52,286 nucleotides of DNA, from contig CAMNTH010000024.1 of the NCBI GenBank assembly GCA_946557785.1, forward strand, positions 1-52,286, given 5' to 3'. Below the pieces are notes generated by a model. The model was not told the DNA's origin, did no database searches, and saw nothing but the letters and a program-made list of their open reading frames with translations. Shown one piece after another: positions 41,673 to 51,200 of the stretch. Made by a program: the position numbers and the translations under genes. Position 1 is the stretch's first letter. The number at the start of each line of letters is the position of its first letter. This DNA is from an uncultured Blautia sp. Lineage in GTDB: Bacteria; Bacillota; Clostridia; Lachnospirales; Lachnospiraceae.

Positions 41673-42458
41673 TTATCCCAGTGCAACATCCAGCACCATC
41701 ATGATGACAAAGCCCACGGAAAAGAGAATTGTACCGATATTAATTCTCTGTTCATTGGCCATTTCCGGTATCAGCTCATCTACCACCACATACATCATGG
41801 CTCCTGCTGCAAAGCTGAGAAGATAAGGAAGCACCGGAATGATCATGCTGGCTGCCCATATTGTAACATAAGCGCCCACAGGCTCTACAGCCCCGGAAAG
41901 CACACCACACAAAAAAGCTTTTCCCTTTTTCATCCCCTCAGCACGAAGGGGCAGGGAAACAATAGCCCCCTCAGGGAAATTCTGAATCCCGATGCCAATG
42001 GAAAGGGCCATGGCGCCCATCAGCGAAATCTTATGATTTCCTGCCAGAAGGCCTGCATAAACAGCTCCCACAGCCATCCCCTCGGGAATATTGTGAAGCG
42101 TTACCGCAAGCACCATCATGGTTGTTCGTTTCACTTTGTTTTTCGGGCCTTCTTCCCTTTTGCTGTTTGCATTCAGATGGGGAATGATATGATCCAATGC
42201 CAGCAAAAAAGCAATTCCTCCCAAAAAGCCTGCTGCAGCAGGTACAAAAGCCCATTTTCCCATATGCTCCGCCTGCTCAATAGAAGGAAGCAGAAGGCTC
42301 CATACAGAAGCTGCCACCATCACACCTGCTGCAAAGCCATTCATCACTTTTTCCAGCGCAGGTTTTAATATTCCTTTTAAAAATAATACGCAGGCTGCAC
42401 CGAGAGAAGTCCCCAGAAATGGAATCAGGATACCCTGTGCAATGGCATAATTGTCCAT
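41673..42458 (-). CDS. ZIP family metal transporter
   Basis: A 261-residue inner-membrane protein with eight hydrophobic segments. The ZIP metal-path motifs are HNIPEG at residues 122-127 (TM4) and QNFPEGA near residue 156 (TM5). A charged, His-containing loop (HLNANSKREEGPKNK, about residue 94-107) lies between TM3 and TM4. Transports zinc or another divalent ion such as iron or manganese into the cell. AAAGGAT precedes the ATG at 42458. It is followed by cysK. Confidence 0.93.
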   Translation of the reverse strand: MDNYAIAQGILIPFLGTSLGAACVLFLKGILKPALEKVMNGFAAGVMVAASVWSLLLPSIEQAEHMGKWAFVPAAAGFLGGIAFLLALDHIIPHLNANSKREEGPKNKVKRTTMMVLAVTLHNIPEGMAVGAVYAGLLAGNHKISLMGAMALSIGIGIQNFPEGAIVSLPLRAEGMKKGKAFLCGVLSGAVEPVGAYVTIWAASMIIPVLPYLLSFAAGAMMYVVVDELIPEMANEQRINIGTILFSVGFVIMMVLDVALG

Positions 42459-42517
42459 AATATAATCCTTTCCAAATTGCTTCTCCCATTATATGCACAA
42501 AAGGGCGTTTCTATTCC

Positions 42518-43297
42518 TTACCAGTTTGCATTTCCATTCTGAGAAACTGCCAGAACGTCATAAAGCTCTGCCATTGTAGCATCGATATAAGGATTTACAT
42601 AAAAAATCCCTGCAATCCCCCCTGTAATTCCGGATAAAATATGCCATGGAATAAAAGATAATTCCAGAACAAAGGTATCCATTTTATTTCCGTACATCAT
42701 ATCACGGCTTCGGGAAGCAGCCTCCCTCCAGGACATGTCCGGATATTCTGCCAGCAGATAAGGAACCATATAATATTCATACGCTTTCACGATTCCCGGA
42801 ATCACTAAAAGCAGTCCCCACAGAAAAATAAAAAGTCCCCGCAAAAACATTACTTTTACCACATTTGTATAATTTCCGGAAGTAAATCCATAAGCAAGCC
42901 TGCCGGCTTTGGGGTTGGAGTACAGATTTTCAATATAGAACTTCCGCCCTCCCACTTCCAGCACGTTTCCCACAAAGGTTTTAAACAGCACGATCACAAG
43001 ACCTGCGACTATGGTAAAGGCGGAAATCAAAAGTCCAAGGCCCCATGCTGCAGGTGCATTCAGCGAATCCAGAAATGCTTCTGTTTTAGAGTTAACATGA
43101 TTGTCGAAATAATCTCCGTTAATCACCTCGTCATAAGATTCCTGTACTGTAGTATAGGCTCTTCTTCCGTTTCCCGATCCCCCTCCGGCTGTTACCAGGA
43201 TTACGATCAGGGAAACGATGACCGCAGCCCAATAGTTCTTTCGAAAAGCATTCTTTGCTCTCATCTTCAGGTCAATTCTTTGCCAGTTCTGATTCAT
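42518..43297 (-). CDS. DUF975 family membrane protein
   Basis: A 259-residue membrane protein with four to five hydrophobic segments and the family pattern of a basic N-terminus (RAKNAFRKNYWAAV), a large polar loop (about 48-85) and a C-terminal membrane-bound half with the LAEYPDMSWREAASRSRDMMYGNK segment. Function unknown. I start it at the ATG at 43297 because GGAGG is 7 bases away; the ATG two codons earlier abuts that site. It lies between the cob genes and the ZIP/cysK group. Confidence 0.85.
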   Translation of the reverse strand: MNQNWQRIDLKMRAKNAFRKNYWAAVIVSLIVILVTAGGGSGNGRRAYTTVQESYDEVINGDYFDNHVNSKTEAFLDSLNAPAAWGLGLLISAFTIVAGLVIVLFKTFVGNVLEVGGRKFYIENLYSNPKAGRLAYGFTSGNYTNVVKVMFLRGLFIFLWGLLLVIPGIVKAYEYYMVPYLLAEYPDMSWREAASRSRDMMYGNKMDTFVLELSFIPWHILSGITGGIAGIFYVNPYIDATMAELYDVLAVSQNGNANW

Positions 43298-43328
43298 TTT
43301 CATCCCTCCGTCATTCTTTTCAAAGGCC

Positions 43329-43928
43329 CTATTCCAAACCTGCCTCTTTGCACAGATGCAGCTCTCTTACTTTTCTGCGCCATTTTTCCCTATCTATTTC
43401 CACCAGGTAACCGCCGCCGTTTTTTACATGCCAGTCATAAAAAGAGCGGGCAGGAACTGCATACTGCTCCATTATGGTCATAATAGTGCCCCCGTGGGTC
43501 ACCATTGCAGCCATAGAAACATTCCCGCAGATACAGTCCGAAATTGCTGCTTCAAAACCTCTTAAACAGCGTTCCCGAAATGCCTCCCTGCTCTCTCCTC
43601 CCGGAAACGGAAGAAGCCCGCAGCTGTCGATCCAATCCTGATAATCCTGGTTCAGGGACAATTCCTGATAATTCTTATTCTCAAAATCCCCGAAGTCGCA
43701 TTCCCTCAGTTCCCGGATAACCTCCTGGGATTGTTCCGGAAACAAAAGCGCCGCAGTCTCTTTGCATCGCCTCAGGGGACTTACATATATTTTCTCCGGA
43801 ACAGGATAGGTTATTCCCTGAAGCAGCGTTCTCCCTACCGGACAAAGAGGTTCGTCCGTAGTTCCGATATATCTGCCATAACGGTTTCCTTCTGTCATCC
43901 CATGCCTGATCAGCCAAATCTTAAGCAT
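43329..43928 (-). CDS. cobC: Histidine phosphatase, alpha-ribazole phosphatase-like (CobC)
   Basis: A 199-residue phosphoglycerate-mutase-like phosphatase with the catalytic RHG at residues 8-10 (IWLIRHGMTEGN), a second Arg and Glu (ECDFGDFENK, about residue 74) and the late MVTHGGTI His. In the B12 pathway CobC removes phosphate from adenosylcobalamin phosphate or alpha-ribazole phosphate. It overlaps the short CobU paralogue by 8 bases and ends the cobT-cobU-cobS operon, which supports the CobC role over a generic phosphatase. Confidence 0.88.
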   Translation of the reverse strand: MLKIWLIRHGMTEGNRYGRYIGTTDEPLCPVGRTLLQGITYPVPEKIYVSPLRRCKETAALLFPEQSQEVIRELRECDFGDFENKNYQELSLNQDYQDWIDSCGLLPFPGGESREAFRERCLRGFEAAISDCICGNVSMAAMVTHGGTIMTIMEQYAVPARSFYDWHVKNGGGYLVEIDREKWRRKVRELHLCKEAGLE

Positions 43929-44301
43929 GTTTTATCACCGTCCCAATTCCGCACACTACCCGCACCACACGGGTACTATATCCTGCAAGCTCTGTACATA
44001 CACGGCCTACGGCTTCCCTGTATGCCCGTTCAAAAGCATCTACAGGAACCACTCCGTAGCCCACCTCGTCAGAAACTAAAATAATACCCGGATTCTTTTT
44101 GATCAATTCTCCGGCAAGATCCCTTACCTCACATCCTGCCCGCATTTCCCTTCGGATATACTGATGAAATCCCAGGACTCCTTCTGCGCAAAAAAGCTCC
44201 TCTTTGCTTATTTTTCCCCCGGATGTCCAATGAACTCCGGGATAATGCTGTTCTGCGTAAACGCTTTTTCCCTGAAAAGCCCCTCCAATAATCATTTCCA
44301 T
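43921..44301 (-). CDS. Short CobU paralogue (adenosylcobinamide kinase-like)
   Basis: A 126-residue protein with Walker A GGAFQGKS at residues 6-13 and the C-terminal CobU segment SDEVGYGVVPVDAFERAYREAVGRV followed by VVCGIGTVIK. It lacks the central part of CobU, including the guanylylated His that the full-length CobU here carries at His49 in RIERHRKMR. It could be a kinase-only enzyme or a regulator. It sits between cobS (4-base gap) and cobC (8-base overlap), so it is translated with the cobalamin enzymes. Full-length CobU is nearby, so it is not simply a replacement. Confidence 0.8.
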   Translation of the reverse strand: MEMIIGGAFQGKSVYAEQHYPGVHWTSGGKISKEELFCAEGVLGFHQYIRREMRAGCEVRDLAGELIKKNPGIILVSDEVGYGVVPVDAFERAYREAVGRVCTELAGYSTRVVRVVCGIGTVIKHA

Positions 44302-44305
44302 TTTG

Positions 44306-45079
44306 TTATACTCCTATAAAGTTCGATATGACTGCAAGAACCAGCGCCATTGCCGCCTCGCAGATACACAGGAAAAATCCGGCCAGGTCCCCTGTTGTAC
44401 CGCCGAAATATTTCATGGCCATATGACGGTAATAAGCAAATATCAATCCTCCGCAAACAAATGCAGAAACGCCAAGAACCGGATGAATCCATATCATCAG
44501 AGCCAAAAGTAAGATCAAATAAATTATCAGAACATTCCGTACTGTTTTATCTTCCGCTTTTCTGGAAAACTCCGCCACAGTCCCGTCCTCTCTTGCTTTT
44601 GGAATAAGGATTACCCCAAGGGCTGAAAAACAGCGGGACACCATAAATCCGGCACCCATCACACATATCGCAGAGAAGTGATCCTCCATCTGGCTGTAAG
44701 CCCCATACCAGGCCAGGAAATATACACACGCCGTAATCACGGCAAAAGCGCCTGCATTGGAGTCCTTCAGTATTTCCAAACGTCTCTTCCTATCCTGCCA
44801 GGAGCTCATGGCATCCGCCGTATCCAAAAGACCGTCTACATGAATACCGCCGGTAACCAATACCGGGATCAAAACCAGGATCACCGCTTCAAAATTCCGG
44901 TCAAACCCAAAGCGCCTGCATGCATAGGCAGCAAGCAGGGTAAGCCCGGCGATCACAGTCCCAATAAAGGGAAAGAAGCAAAACATATATTTCATATTAT
45001 CCTTTGTCCACTCTGCCTGAGGCATGGGGATCTTGGAAAACATAGAAAATGCAATTTTAAAGCTATTCCAGAGGCTCAT
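44306..45079 (-). CDS. cobS: Cobalamin (5'-phosphate) synthase CobS
   Basis: Polytopic membrane enzyme joining GDP-cobinamide to alpha-ribazole phosphate. The 257 residues begin SFKIAFSMFSKIPMP and contain GGIHVDGLLDTADAMSSW (about residue 77-94), the Asp-rich metal site of CobS, then several hydrophobic segments. Start at 45079 lies 3 bases after the CobU stop. It acts after CobU and CobT in the same operon. Confidence 0.95.
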   Translation of the reverse strand: MSLWNSFKIAFSMFSKIPMPQAEWTKDNMKYMFCFFPFIGTVIAGLTLLAAYACRRFGFDRNFEAVILVLIPVLVTGGIHVDGLLDTADAMSSWQDRKRRLEILKDSNAGAFAVITACVYFLAWYGAYSQMEDHFSAICVMGAGFMVSRCFSALGVILIPKAREDGTVAEFSRKAEDKTVRNVLIIYLILLLALMIWIHPVLGVSAFVCGGLIFAYYRHMAMKYFGGTTGDLAGFFLCICEAAMALVLAVISNFIGV

Positions 45080-45082
45080 CCT

Positions 45083-45625
45083 TCAACCATCGCCTCCTTT
45101 CCTAATTTCCGCTTTTTTATGATAAATGGGGATTCCATAAACAACCTCCACAACTTCCTGAGCCATATCTCCTATCCTCTGGTTCAGCTCTCCCAGATAT
45201 TTCTGATAGAGTCCTGTTTCCCCTTCATATGGCACAGCCTCGGAAAATATCTCATTCGTTACGATCACCACATGACGAGCTTTTTCCTGCAAATGCCGGA
45301 TTCCCTGCAGAATTTCATCCACCGTATCCTCTCCTGCTCCATTTTCCTGAAACATTTCATTGGCCGTCAGATTAGACATACACTCCAAAAGAACCACACA
45401 GCCCTTTGGCAGCTTCATATTTTTAAGGCCCGTATAGCATTCCATGGTTTCAAAGCCTTTACCAAAGCGCATTTTCCTGTGGCGCTCAATTCTTTTATGG
45501 CTTTCCTCATCAAAAGGGAACATGGTTGCTATATAAATTCTCCTGTTCTCCCCCAAAGAAAGCACCCTGTTCTCTGCAAATGCAGATTTACCGCTTCCGC
45601 TTCCTCCGGTAATAAGCGCCAGCAT
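45083..45625 (-). CDS. cobU: Adenosylcobinamide kinase/GTP:adenosylcobinamide-phosphate guanylyltransferase CobU
   Basis: Bifunctional enzyme phosphorylating adenosylcobinamide and then transferring GMP. 180 residues with Walker A GGSGSGKS at 7-14, the guanylylation His49 in RIERHRKMRFG, and VTNEIFSEAVPYEGETGLYQKYLGELNQRIGDMAQEVVEVVYGIP near the C-terminus. The gene follows cobT directly, with the cobT stop abutting its start. All key residues are present, so it should be active, in contrast to the short paralogue two genes later. Confidence 0.95.
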   Translation of the reverse strand: MLALITGGSGSGKSAFAENRVLSLGENRRIYIATMFPFDEESHKRIERHRKMRFGKGFETMECYTGLKNMKLPKGCVVLLECMSNLTANEMFQENGAGEDTVDEILQGIRHLQEKARHVVIVTNEIFSEAVPYEGETGLYQKYLGELNQRIGDMAQEVVEVVYGIPIYHKKAEIRKGGDG

Positions 45626-46678
45626 TTATTTCAACTCCTCATACTGATCCATATGGATGTCTTCAAATGTACTCACTGTATTATAAATCTTGGCACCCAG
45701 ATCCAAAAAGGGGACCAGGGCTATGGCTCCGGTTCCTTCTCCAAGGCACATGTCTGCGTGAAGCACAGCTTCTTTTCCCAGCCGTTCCAAAATCAGACGG
45801 GCGGCCGGTTCCTTGGAAACATGGGAAGCGATCATATAATCCATCGCCTGAGGGCAAATGCTCCCTGCCACAAGGGCTGATACACAGGAAATGAAACCAT
45901 CCATCAGAACCGGTATCCGAAGAGCGGCTCCTCCAAGAAACACCCCTGCCATCCCAGCAATGTCAAGGCCGCCCACTTTTGCAAGCACGTCAATGGAATC
46001 TGCAGGATCCGGCTGGTTGATTTCAATCGCTTTCTTAATGGCGCTGATCTTCCGTTCCAGCCCTTCGCTTGATAATCCTGCCCCTCTGCCTGTCATAGCC
46101 TCCACACTCTGATTTAACAAAACAGAAGCTACGGCACTGCTGGTGGTAGTATTCCCGATTCCCATTTCACCTGTAGCAAGCATGCGGTATCCTTTTTCTT
46201 TCAGCTCCACTGCCATGGCAATTCCTGCTTCAATTCCCTGTACTGCCTGTTCCCTGGTCATTGCGGGCTCCTTTGCCATATTTTTTGTTCCGTAGGCAAC
46301 CTTTAAGTCTGTACGGACTGTTGTATCTGTCACAATTCCCACATCTACAGGGTAAACATCCACCCCGCACTCCCTGCACATTACGCAAACCGTACTGATT
46401 CCCGCCTGGAAGTTATTGGCAACAAGTGCTGTAATCTCCTGCCCTGTCTGGGTTACGCCTTCTTCCACAACACCATTATCCGCGCACATGGCAACAAGGG
46501 CTTTTTTGCGGATATCAATAGATGGATTTCCTGTAATTCCTGCAATCCTGACAATCATGTCTTCCATTTTTCCTAAAGAGTGCAAAGGCTTTGCAATGCT
46601 GTTCCATCGTCCTTTCGCCGTCTCCATGGCATTCTCATCCAATGAGCCTATTTGCGCAATTGCTTCCTGTAATGTCAT
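45626..46678 (-). CDS. cobT: Nicotinate-nucleotide--dimethylbenzimidazole phosphoribosyltransferase CobT
   Basis: Makes alpha-ribazole phosphate (lower ligand) for cobalamin. 350 residues; GEMGIGNTTTSSAVAS (about residue 173) binds the ribosyl substrate and CLGEGTGAIALVPFLD near the end holds the catalytic Glu. I start at the ATG at 46678, with AGGAGG 9 bases upstream, rather than the open frame to 46756. First gene of cobT-cobU-cobS-short CobU-cobC, so the cell finishes or salvages cobinamide. No cobalamin riboswitch fits in the 40 bases before it. Confidence 0.96.
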   Translation of the reverse strand: MTLQEAIAQIGSLDENAMETAKGRWNSIAKPLHSLGKMEDMIVRIAGITGNPSIDIRKKALVAMCADNGVVEEGVTQTGQEITALVANNFQAGISTVCVMCRECGVDVYPVDVGIVTDTTVRTDLKVAYGTKNMAKEPAMTREQAVQGIEAGIAMAVELKEKGYRMLATGEMGIGNTTTSSAVASVLLNQSVEAMTGRGAGLSSEGLERKISAIKKAIEINQPDPADSIDVLAKVGGLDIAGMAGVFLGGAALRIPVLMDGFISCVSALVAGSICPQAMDYMIASHVSKEPAARLILERLGKEAVLHADMCLGEGTGAIALVPFLDLGAKIYNTVSTFEDIHMDQYEELK

Positions 46679-46718
46679 ATTTCCTTTCCTCCTGTCTAAA
46701 AGCGCAATAGAACCTGCA

Positions 46719-47147
46719 TCACGCTTTTTTCTGTTCTTTTCCTGTAGTAAATACAAAAAACCTGCTGAAAATATAATTTAAGGCCATGACTATAAACTGT
46801 GTCAGAAACTTTCCCATCATGTCCTGCATCCCTATTACCTGAACAAAGAGCCATACGCCGCCGACCTCAATGACCATGGTAGCCATCCTCGCACTGATGA
46901 ATTTGCAGAAAGGCCGGATATGTGATTTCAGAGATTCACGGCGATTCTGAAATACAAACAGGGAATTAACCACATAGGCAAATAGAATAGAAAGAATAAT
47001 GGAAATCAAATTCGCAGTATTCAGTTCCACATGCATCATTTTTCTTAAAACAGCAAAGCTGACCAAATTCAGGAAGGTCGTGCATCCGCCAAAAAATACA
47101 TAACGTACCACAGAACTATCATATAATGTCTTTATCAGTTTTTTCAT
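46719..47147 (-). CDS. GtrA-family membrane protein
   Basis: A 142-residue protein with four transmembrane helices typical of the GtrA family, thought to flip or support polyprenyl-phosphate sugars. The RYVFFGGCTTFLNLVSFAVL start and the LSILFAYVVNSLFVFQNR motif are characteristic. The ATG at 47147 follows GAGGG by 8 bases; eight upstream codons overlapping the glycosyltransferase are not needed. It pairs with the glycosyltransferase 13 bases upstream. Confidence 0.9.
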   Translation of the reverse strand: MKKLIKTLYDSSVVRYVFFGGCTTFLNLVSFAVLRKMMHVELNTANLISIILSILFAYVVNSLFVFQNRRESLKSHIRPFCKFISARMATMVIEVGGVWLFVQVIGMQDMMGKFLTQFIVMALNYIFSRFFVFTTGKEQKKA

Positions 47148-47160
47148 CCGTTCTTCCCTC

Positions 47161-48120
47161 TTAATCTGCATCGCTTTTTGCCTGATCTGAAATGTCCTCT
47201 TCTCCCCGCATCATCTGTGATATGAGATAACGGGGACGCCGCTTCACTTCTTCATAAATCTTTGATATATAATATCCAATAATCCCAAGGCTCATCATCA
47301 CGGCACTTCCGATAAACAAAAGCATGATCAGAAGCGTAGTATATCCCTCTACTGCATGTCCTGCAAAATACTGTACCAGGGAATATACGGTGAGGATCAG
47401 GGAAATCAAAAAGCACGCAGCACCGGCCAAAGTCACAAACTGCAGGGGAATGGTGGTGAACGCCACAATATTGGTAAACGCATATTTTACAAGGGACCAG
47501 GCAGACCATTTGGATTCCCCTGCCTCCCTCTCCTGCACCTCAAATGGTACGGATGCGGTCCGAAATCCAACCCAGCCGGAAAGTGCCCGGAAGAACATGC
47601 TTCTCTCCGGCATAGAAAGGATACTGTCCGCAGCTTTCCTGTCCATCATCTTAAAATCAGAAGCATTCTGCATGTCCACACCTGTGGCTTTTGACATGAT
47701 CCTATAAAAGAACCCTGCACTTTTTTTATGGAGAAAACTTTCCTGACCCCTGCTTATCTTTCTGCCTTCGATCACCTCATATCCTTCTTCCCAAAGCTTA
47801 TACATTTCCAGAAGGGTTTTGGGCGGATGCTGCAGATCACAGTCCATTACTGCGATCACGTCTCCGGACGCCTGAGCCATTCCCGCAAATACAGCAGACT
47901 CTTTTCCAAAATTCCTGGAAAAATGAACTCCCAAAATATGTGTATTCTTTTTGCCTGCCTTTTTGATTTCCTCCCATGTATTGTCCCTGGAACCATCATC
48001 CACCAGAACCAGCTCATAGGAAATCCCACTATGCTCAAGAAGCCCTGCCAATACACTGCAGGTTTTTCCGATCATAAGCTCTTCATTATAAGCAGGTAAA
48101 ACAACTGATAACATCCCCAT
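47161..48120 (-). CDS. Family 2 glycosyltransferase, polyprenyl-phosphate sugar synthase-like (GtrB type)
   Basis: A 319-residue enzyme with a cytoplasmic GT-A domain (VVLPAYNEELMIGKTC, VDDGSRDNTWEEI, and the AVMDCDLQHPP metal motif near residue 90) and two C-terminal transmembrane helices. Such enzymes load a sugar onto undecaprenyl phosphate for cell-surface glycans. I start at the ATG at 48120, 6 bases after GAGGAA; a GTG two codons upstream would abut that site. Together with GtrA it forms a glycan-modification pair ahead of the cob operon; the link with B12 genes looks accidental. Confidence 0.92.
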   Translation of the reverse strand: MGMLSVVLPAYNEELMIGKTCSVLAGLLEHSGISYELVLVDDGSRDNTWEEIKKAGKKNTHILGVHFSRNFGKESAVFAGMAQASGDVIAVMDCDLQHPPKTLLEMYKLWEEGYEVIEGRKISRGQESFLHKKSAGFFYRIMSKATGVDMQNASDFKMMDRKAADSILSMPERSMFFRALSGWVGFRTASVPFEVQEREAGESKWSAWSLVKYAFTNIVAFTTIPLQFVTLAGAACFLISLILTVYSLVQYFAGHAVEGYTTLLIMLLFIGSAVMMSLGIIGYYISKIYEEVKRRPRYLISQMMRGEEDISDQAKSDAD

Positions 48121-48170
48121 CTGCACTTCCTCGTCTTTTCTATTTCAAAAGCTGCATCCTGCTATTATGA

Positions 48171-48200
48171 AAAGCCGCGGTACATAGGTACCGCGGCTTT
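48171..48200 (-). terminator. Terminator of the pyruvate:ferredoxin oxidoreductase gene
   Basis: Perfect 13-bp stem AAAGCCGCGGTAC/GTACCGCGGCTTT with loop CTAT and a short T-run. Confidence 0.92.
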
Positions 48201-48213
48201 GGTTTATTCTGAA

Positions 48214-51200
48214 TTATTCTTCTCCGTAAAGAGTAATGAGTTTATTCAGATATTCATATCTTGCCTTAGCTTCCGCTTCGTTCTTAGCGAACAGTCTGGC
48301 TGCCTTTTCCGGATTCTGACGTTTCAGAGAGTTGTAACGAACCTCTCCGTCAAGGAATGCCTGATAGTCATCCATGTTCGGAGCCTTGGAATCAAGAGTG
48401 AACTTGCTTCCTTCTGCTGCCGGGTTGAATCTGAAGTTGTGCCAGTATCCGCACTTAACTGCAAGCTCTTCCTCAGTCTGAGCCTTAGCCATACCCTTTT
48501 TAATACCATGGTTGATACATGGAGCATAAGCAATGATCAGGGATGGTCCCGGATATGCTTCTGCTTCTGCAATCGCTTTTACAGTCTGGTTGAAGTCAGC
48601 ACCCATGGAAATCTGAGCAACGTATACATAGCCGTAGCTCATTGCGATAGAAGCCATATCTTTCTTCTTCACTTCTTTACCGCCTGCAGCAAACTGAGCA
48701 ATTGCGCCGGTAGGTGTAGACTTGGAGGACTGTCCGCCTGTGTTGGAGTAAACTTCTGTATCGAATACCATAACGTTGATGTCACGTCCGCTTGCAAGAA
48801 CATGGTCAACACCGCCGAATCCGATATCATATGCCCATCCGTCACCGCCGAAGATCCACTGGGATTTCTTAGCCAGGAAATCTTTCTGTGCAAGAACAGC
48901 TTTGCAGTCATCGCATCCGCATGCTTCACATGCAGCTACCAGTTTATCGGTTGCAGCACCGTTAGCAGCACCTACGCTGAAGGTATCCAGCCATTCTTTT
49001 GCAGCAGCCTTTACATCATCGCTGCAGCAATCACAATCAATAAGAGCTTCTACTTTGCCTTTCAGACCGTCACGGATCGCTTTCTGTGCAAGAAGCATAC
49101 CATAGCCGAACTCTGCGTTGTCTTCGAACAGGGAGTTTGCCCATGCAGGACCCTGTCCCTTAGCATTTACAGTGTACGGTGTGGACGGTGAGGAGTTGCC
49201 CCAGATAGAAGAGCATCCTGTAGCATTGGCAATATACATTCTGTCACCAAACAGCTGGGTGATCAGTTTTGCATAAGGTGTTTCACCACAGCCTGCACAA
49301 GCTCCGGAGAACTCAAGAAGCGGCTGTTTGAACTGGCTTCCCTTAACAGTTGCTTCTTTATATTTTGCAATAACTTCTGCTTTTTCCGGCAGGGTTACAG
49401 CATAATCAAAGTATTTCTGAGAGCCTGCGTTTGCTTCCAGGTTTTCCATAGCAAGAGCTTTGGCACCTTTCTTGCCTGGGCAGACATTTGCACAGGAACC
49501 GCATCCTGTACAGTCAAGAGCGGATACTGTCATAGAGAATTTGTAATCTTTCATTCCTGTCAGATCCAGCATCTGCATTCCTTCCGGAGCAGCAGCAGCT
49601 TCCTCTGCAGTCAGAGCTACAGGACGGATAACAGCGTGCGGACAGACATATGCACAACGGTTACACTGGATACAGTTTTCCGGCTGCCATACAGGAATAT
49701 TAACAGCAATACCACGTTTTTCGTATGCGGAAGAACCAGATGGCGTGGTACCGTCTACATAATCTTTAAATGCGGATACAGGCAGGGAATTACCTTCCTG
49801 TGCATTTACTTTGGACTGAATGCTGTTTACGAAATCAACAACATCGTCTCTTCCGGTTTCAGCATGAGCCATGAACAGCCCTTCGTCTGCTGCATCCTTC
49901 CAGCTTTCCGGAACTTCGATCTTAACAACCTGTTTTGCACCTTGGTCGATAGCTGCCCAGTTCTTCTGAACAACATCATCGCCTTTACGTCCGTAAGTTG
50001 CCTTTGCAGCAGCCTTCATAAAGTCGATTGCCTGCTCTTCCGGAATAATGCCGGTAAGCTTGAAGAATGCGGACTGAAGGATGGTGTTGATACGGGTTGG
50101 TCCCATACCGGTTTCGATACCGATCTTCACACCATCGATGGTGTAGAAATTGATATCATGGTTAGCGATAAATGCTTTCACCTGTCCTGGCAGATGTTTT
50201 TCAAGGCCTTCCATATCCCATGCACAGTTCAGAAGGAATGTACCGCCGTCTACCAGTTCCTGTACCATGTTATATTTATTTACATAGGACGGATTGTGGC
50301 ATGCAACAAAGTCTGCCTTATGGATCAGGTATGTGGATTTGATCGGTTTCTTACCAAAACGCAGGTGAGACATAGTAACACCGCCGGATTTCTTGGAATC
50401 ATAATCAAAGTATGCCTGAGCGTACATGTCAGTATTGTCACCAATAATCTTGATGGAGTTCTTGTTAGCACCTACAGTACCGTCAGCGCCAAGACCCCAG
50501 AACTTACAGTTTGTGGTTCCCTCCGGAGTTGTTACAAGAGGAGCTCCTGTTTCCAGAGAGAGGTTAGTAACATCATCTACGATACCAATGGTAAATTTAT
50601 CTTTTGCAGTGTTTTCATATACTGCTACGATTTGTGCAGGAGTTGTATCCTTGGAGCCTAAACCATAACGTCCGGAGAATACCTTTACATCCTTGAACTG
50701 GCTGTCTTTCAGAGCAGCTACAACATCAAGGTACAGAGGCTCGCCAAGTGCGCCAGGCTCTTTGGTTCTGTCCATAACAGTGATCTGCTTTACAGAAGCA
50801 GGAATTGCATCAATAAGAGCCTGTGCACAGAATGGTCTGTACAGACGAACCTTGATAACACCTACTTTTTTGCCTGCTGCTACAAGGTAATCAATGGTCT
50901 CTTCGATTGTATCGTTTACAGATCCCATTGCTACGATTACATGTTCTGCATCTTCTGCACCATAGTAGTTGAACAGTTTGTAATCTGTGCCGATCTTCTC
51001 ATTTACTTTATCCATGTATTCCTGTACAACTGCCGGAAGGGCATCGTAGTACGGGTTACATGCTTCTCTAGCCTGGAAGAAGATATCCGGGTTCTGGGCA
51101 GAACCTCTCTGGCACGGATGGTTTGGATTCAGGGCATGGTTACGGAACTCTGCGATAGCTTCCATATCAGCCATGTCTTTCAGATCTTCGTAATCCCATG

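Noticed and set aside
44678..45880. 400-codon open frame on the plus strand
   Set aside because: Lies across cobS, cobU and cobT in antisense and starts inside cobS; not a gene.
46679..46718. Cobalamin riboswitch upstream of cobT
   Set aside because: Only 40 bases lie between gtrA and cobT, far too short; no B12-box sequence seen.
48199..50661. Two long plus-strand open frames opposite nifJ (48199-49191 and 49636-50661)
   Set aside because: Shadow frames of the highly biased codons of nifJ; no start signals or family resemblance.
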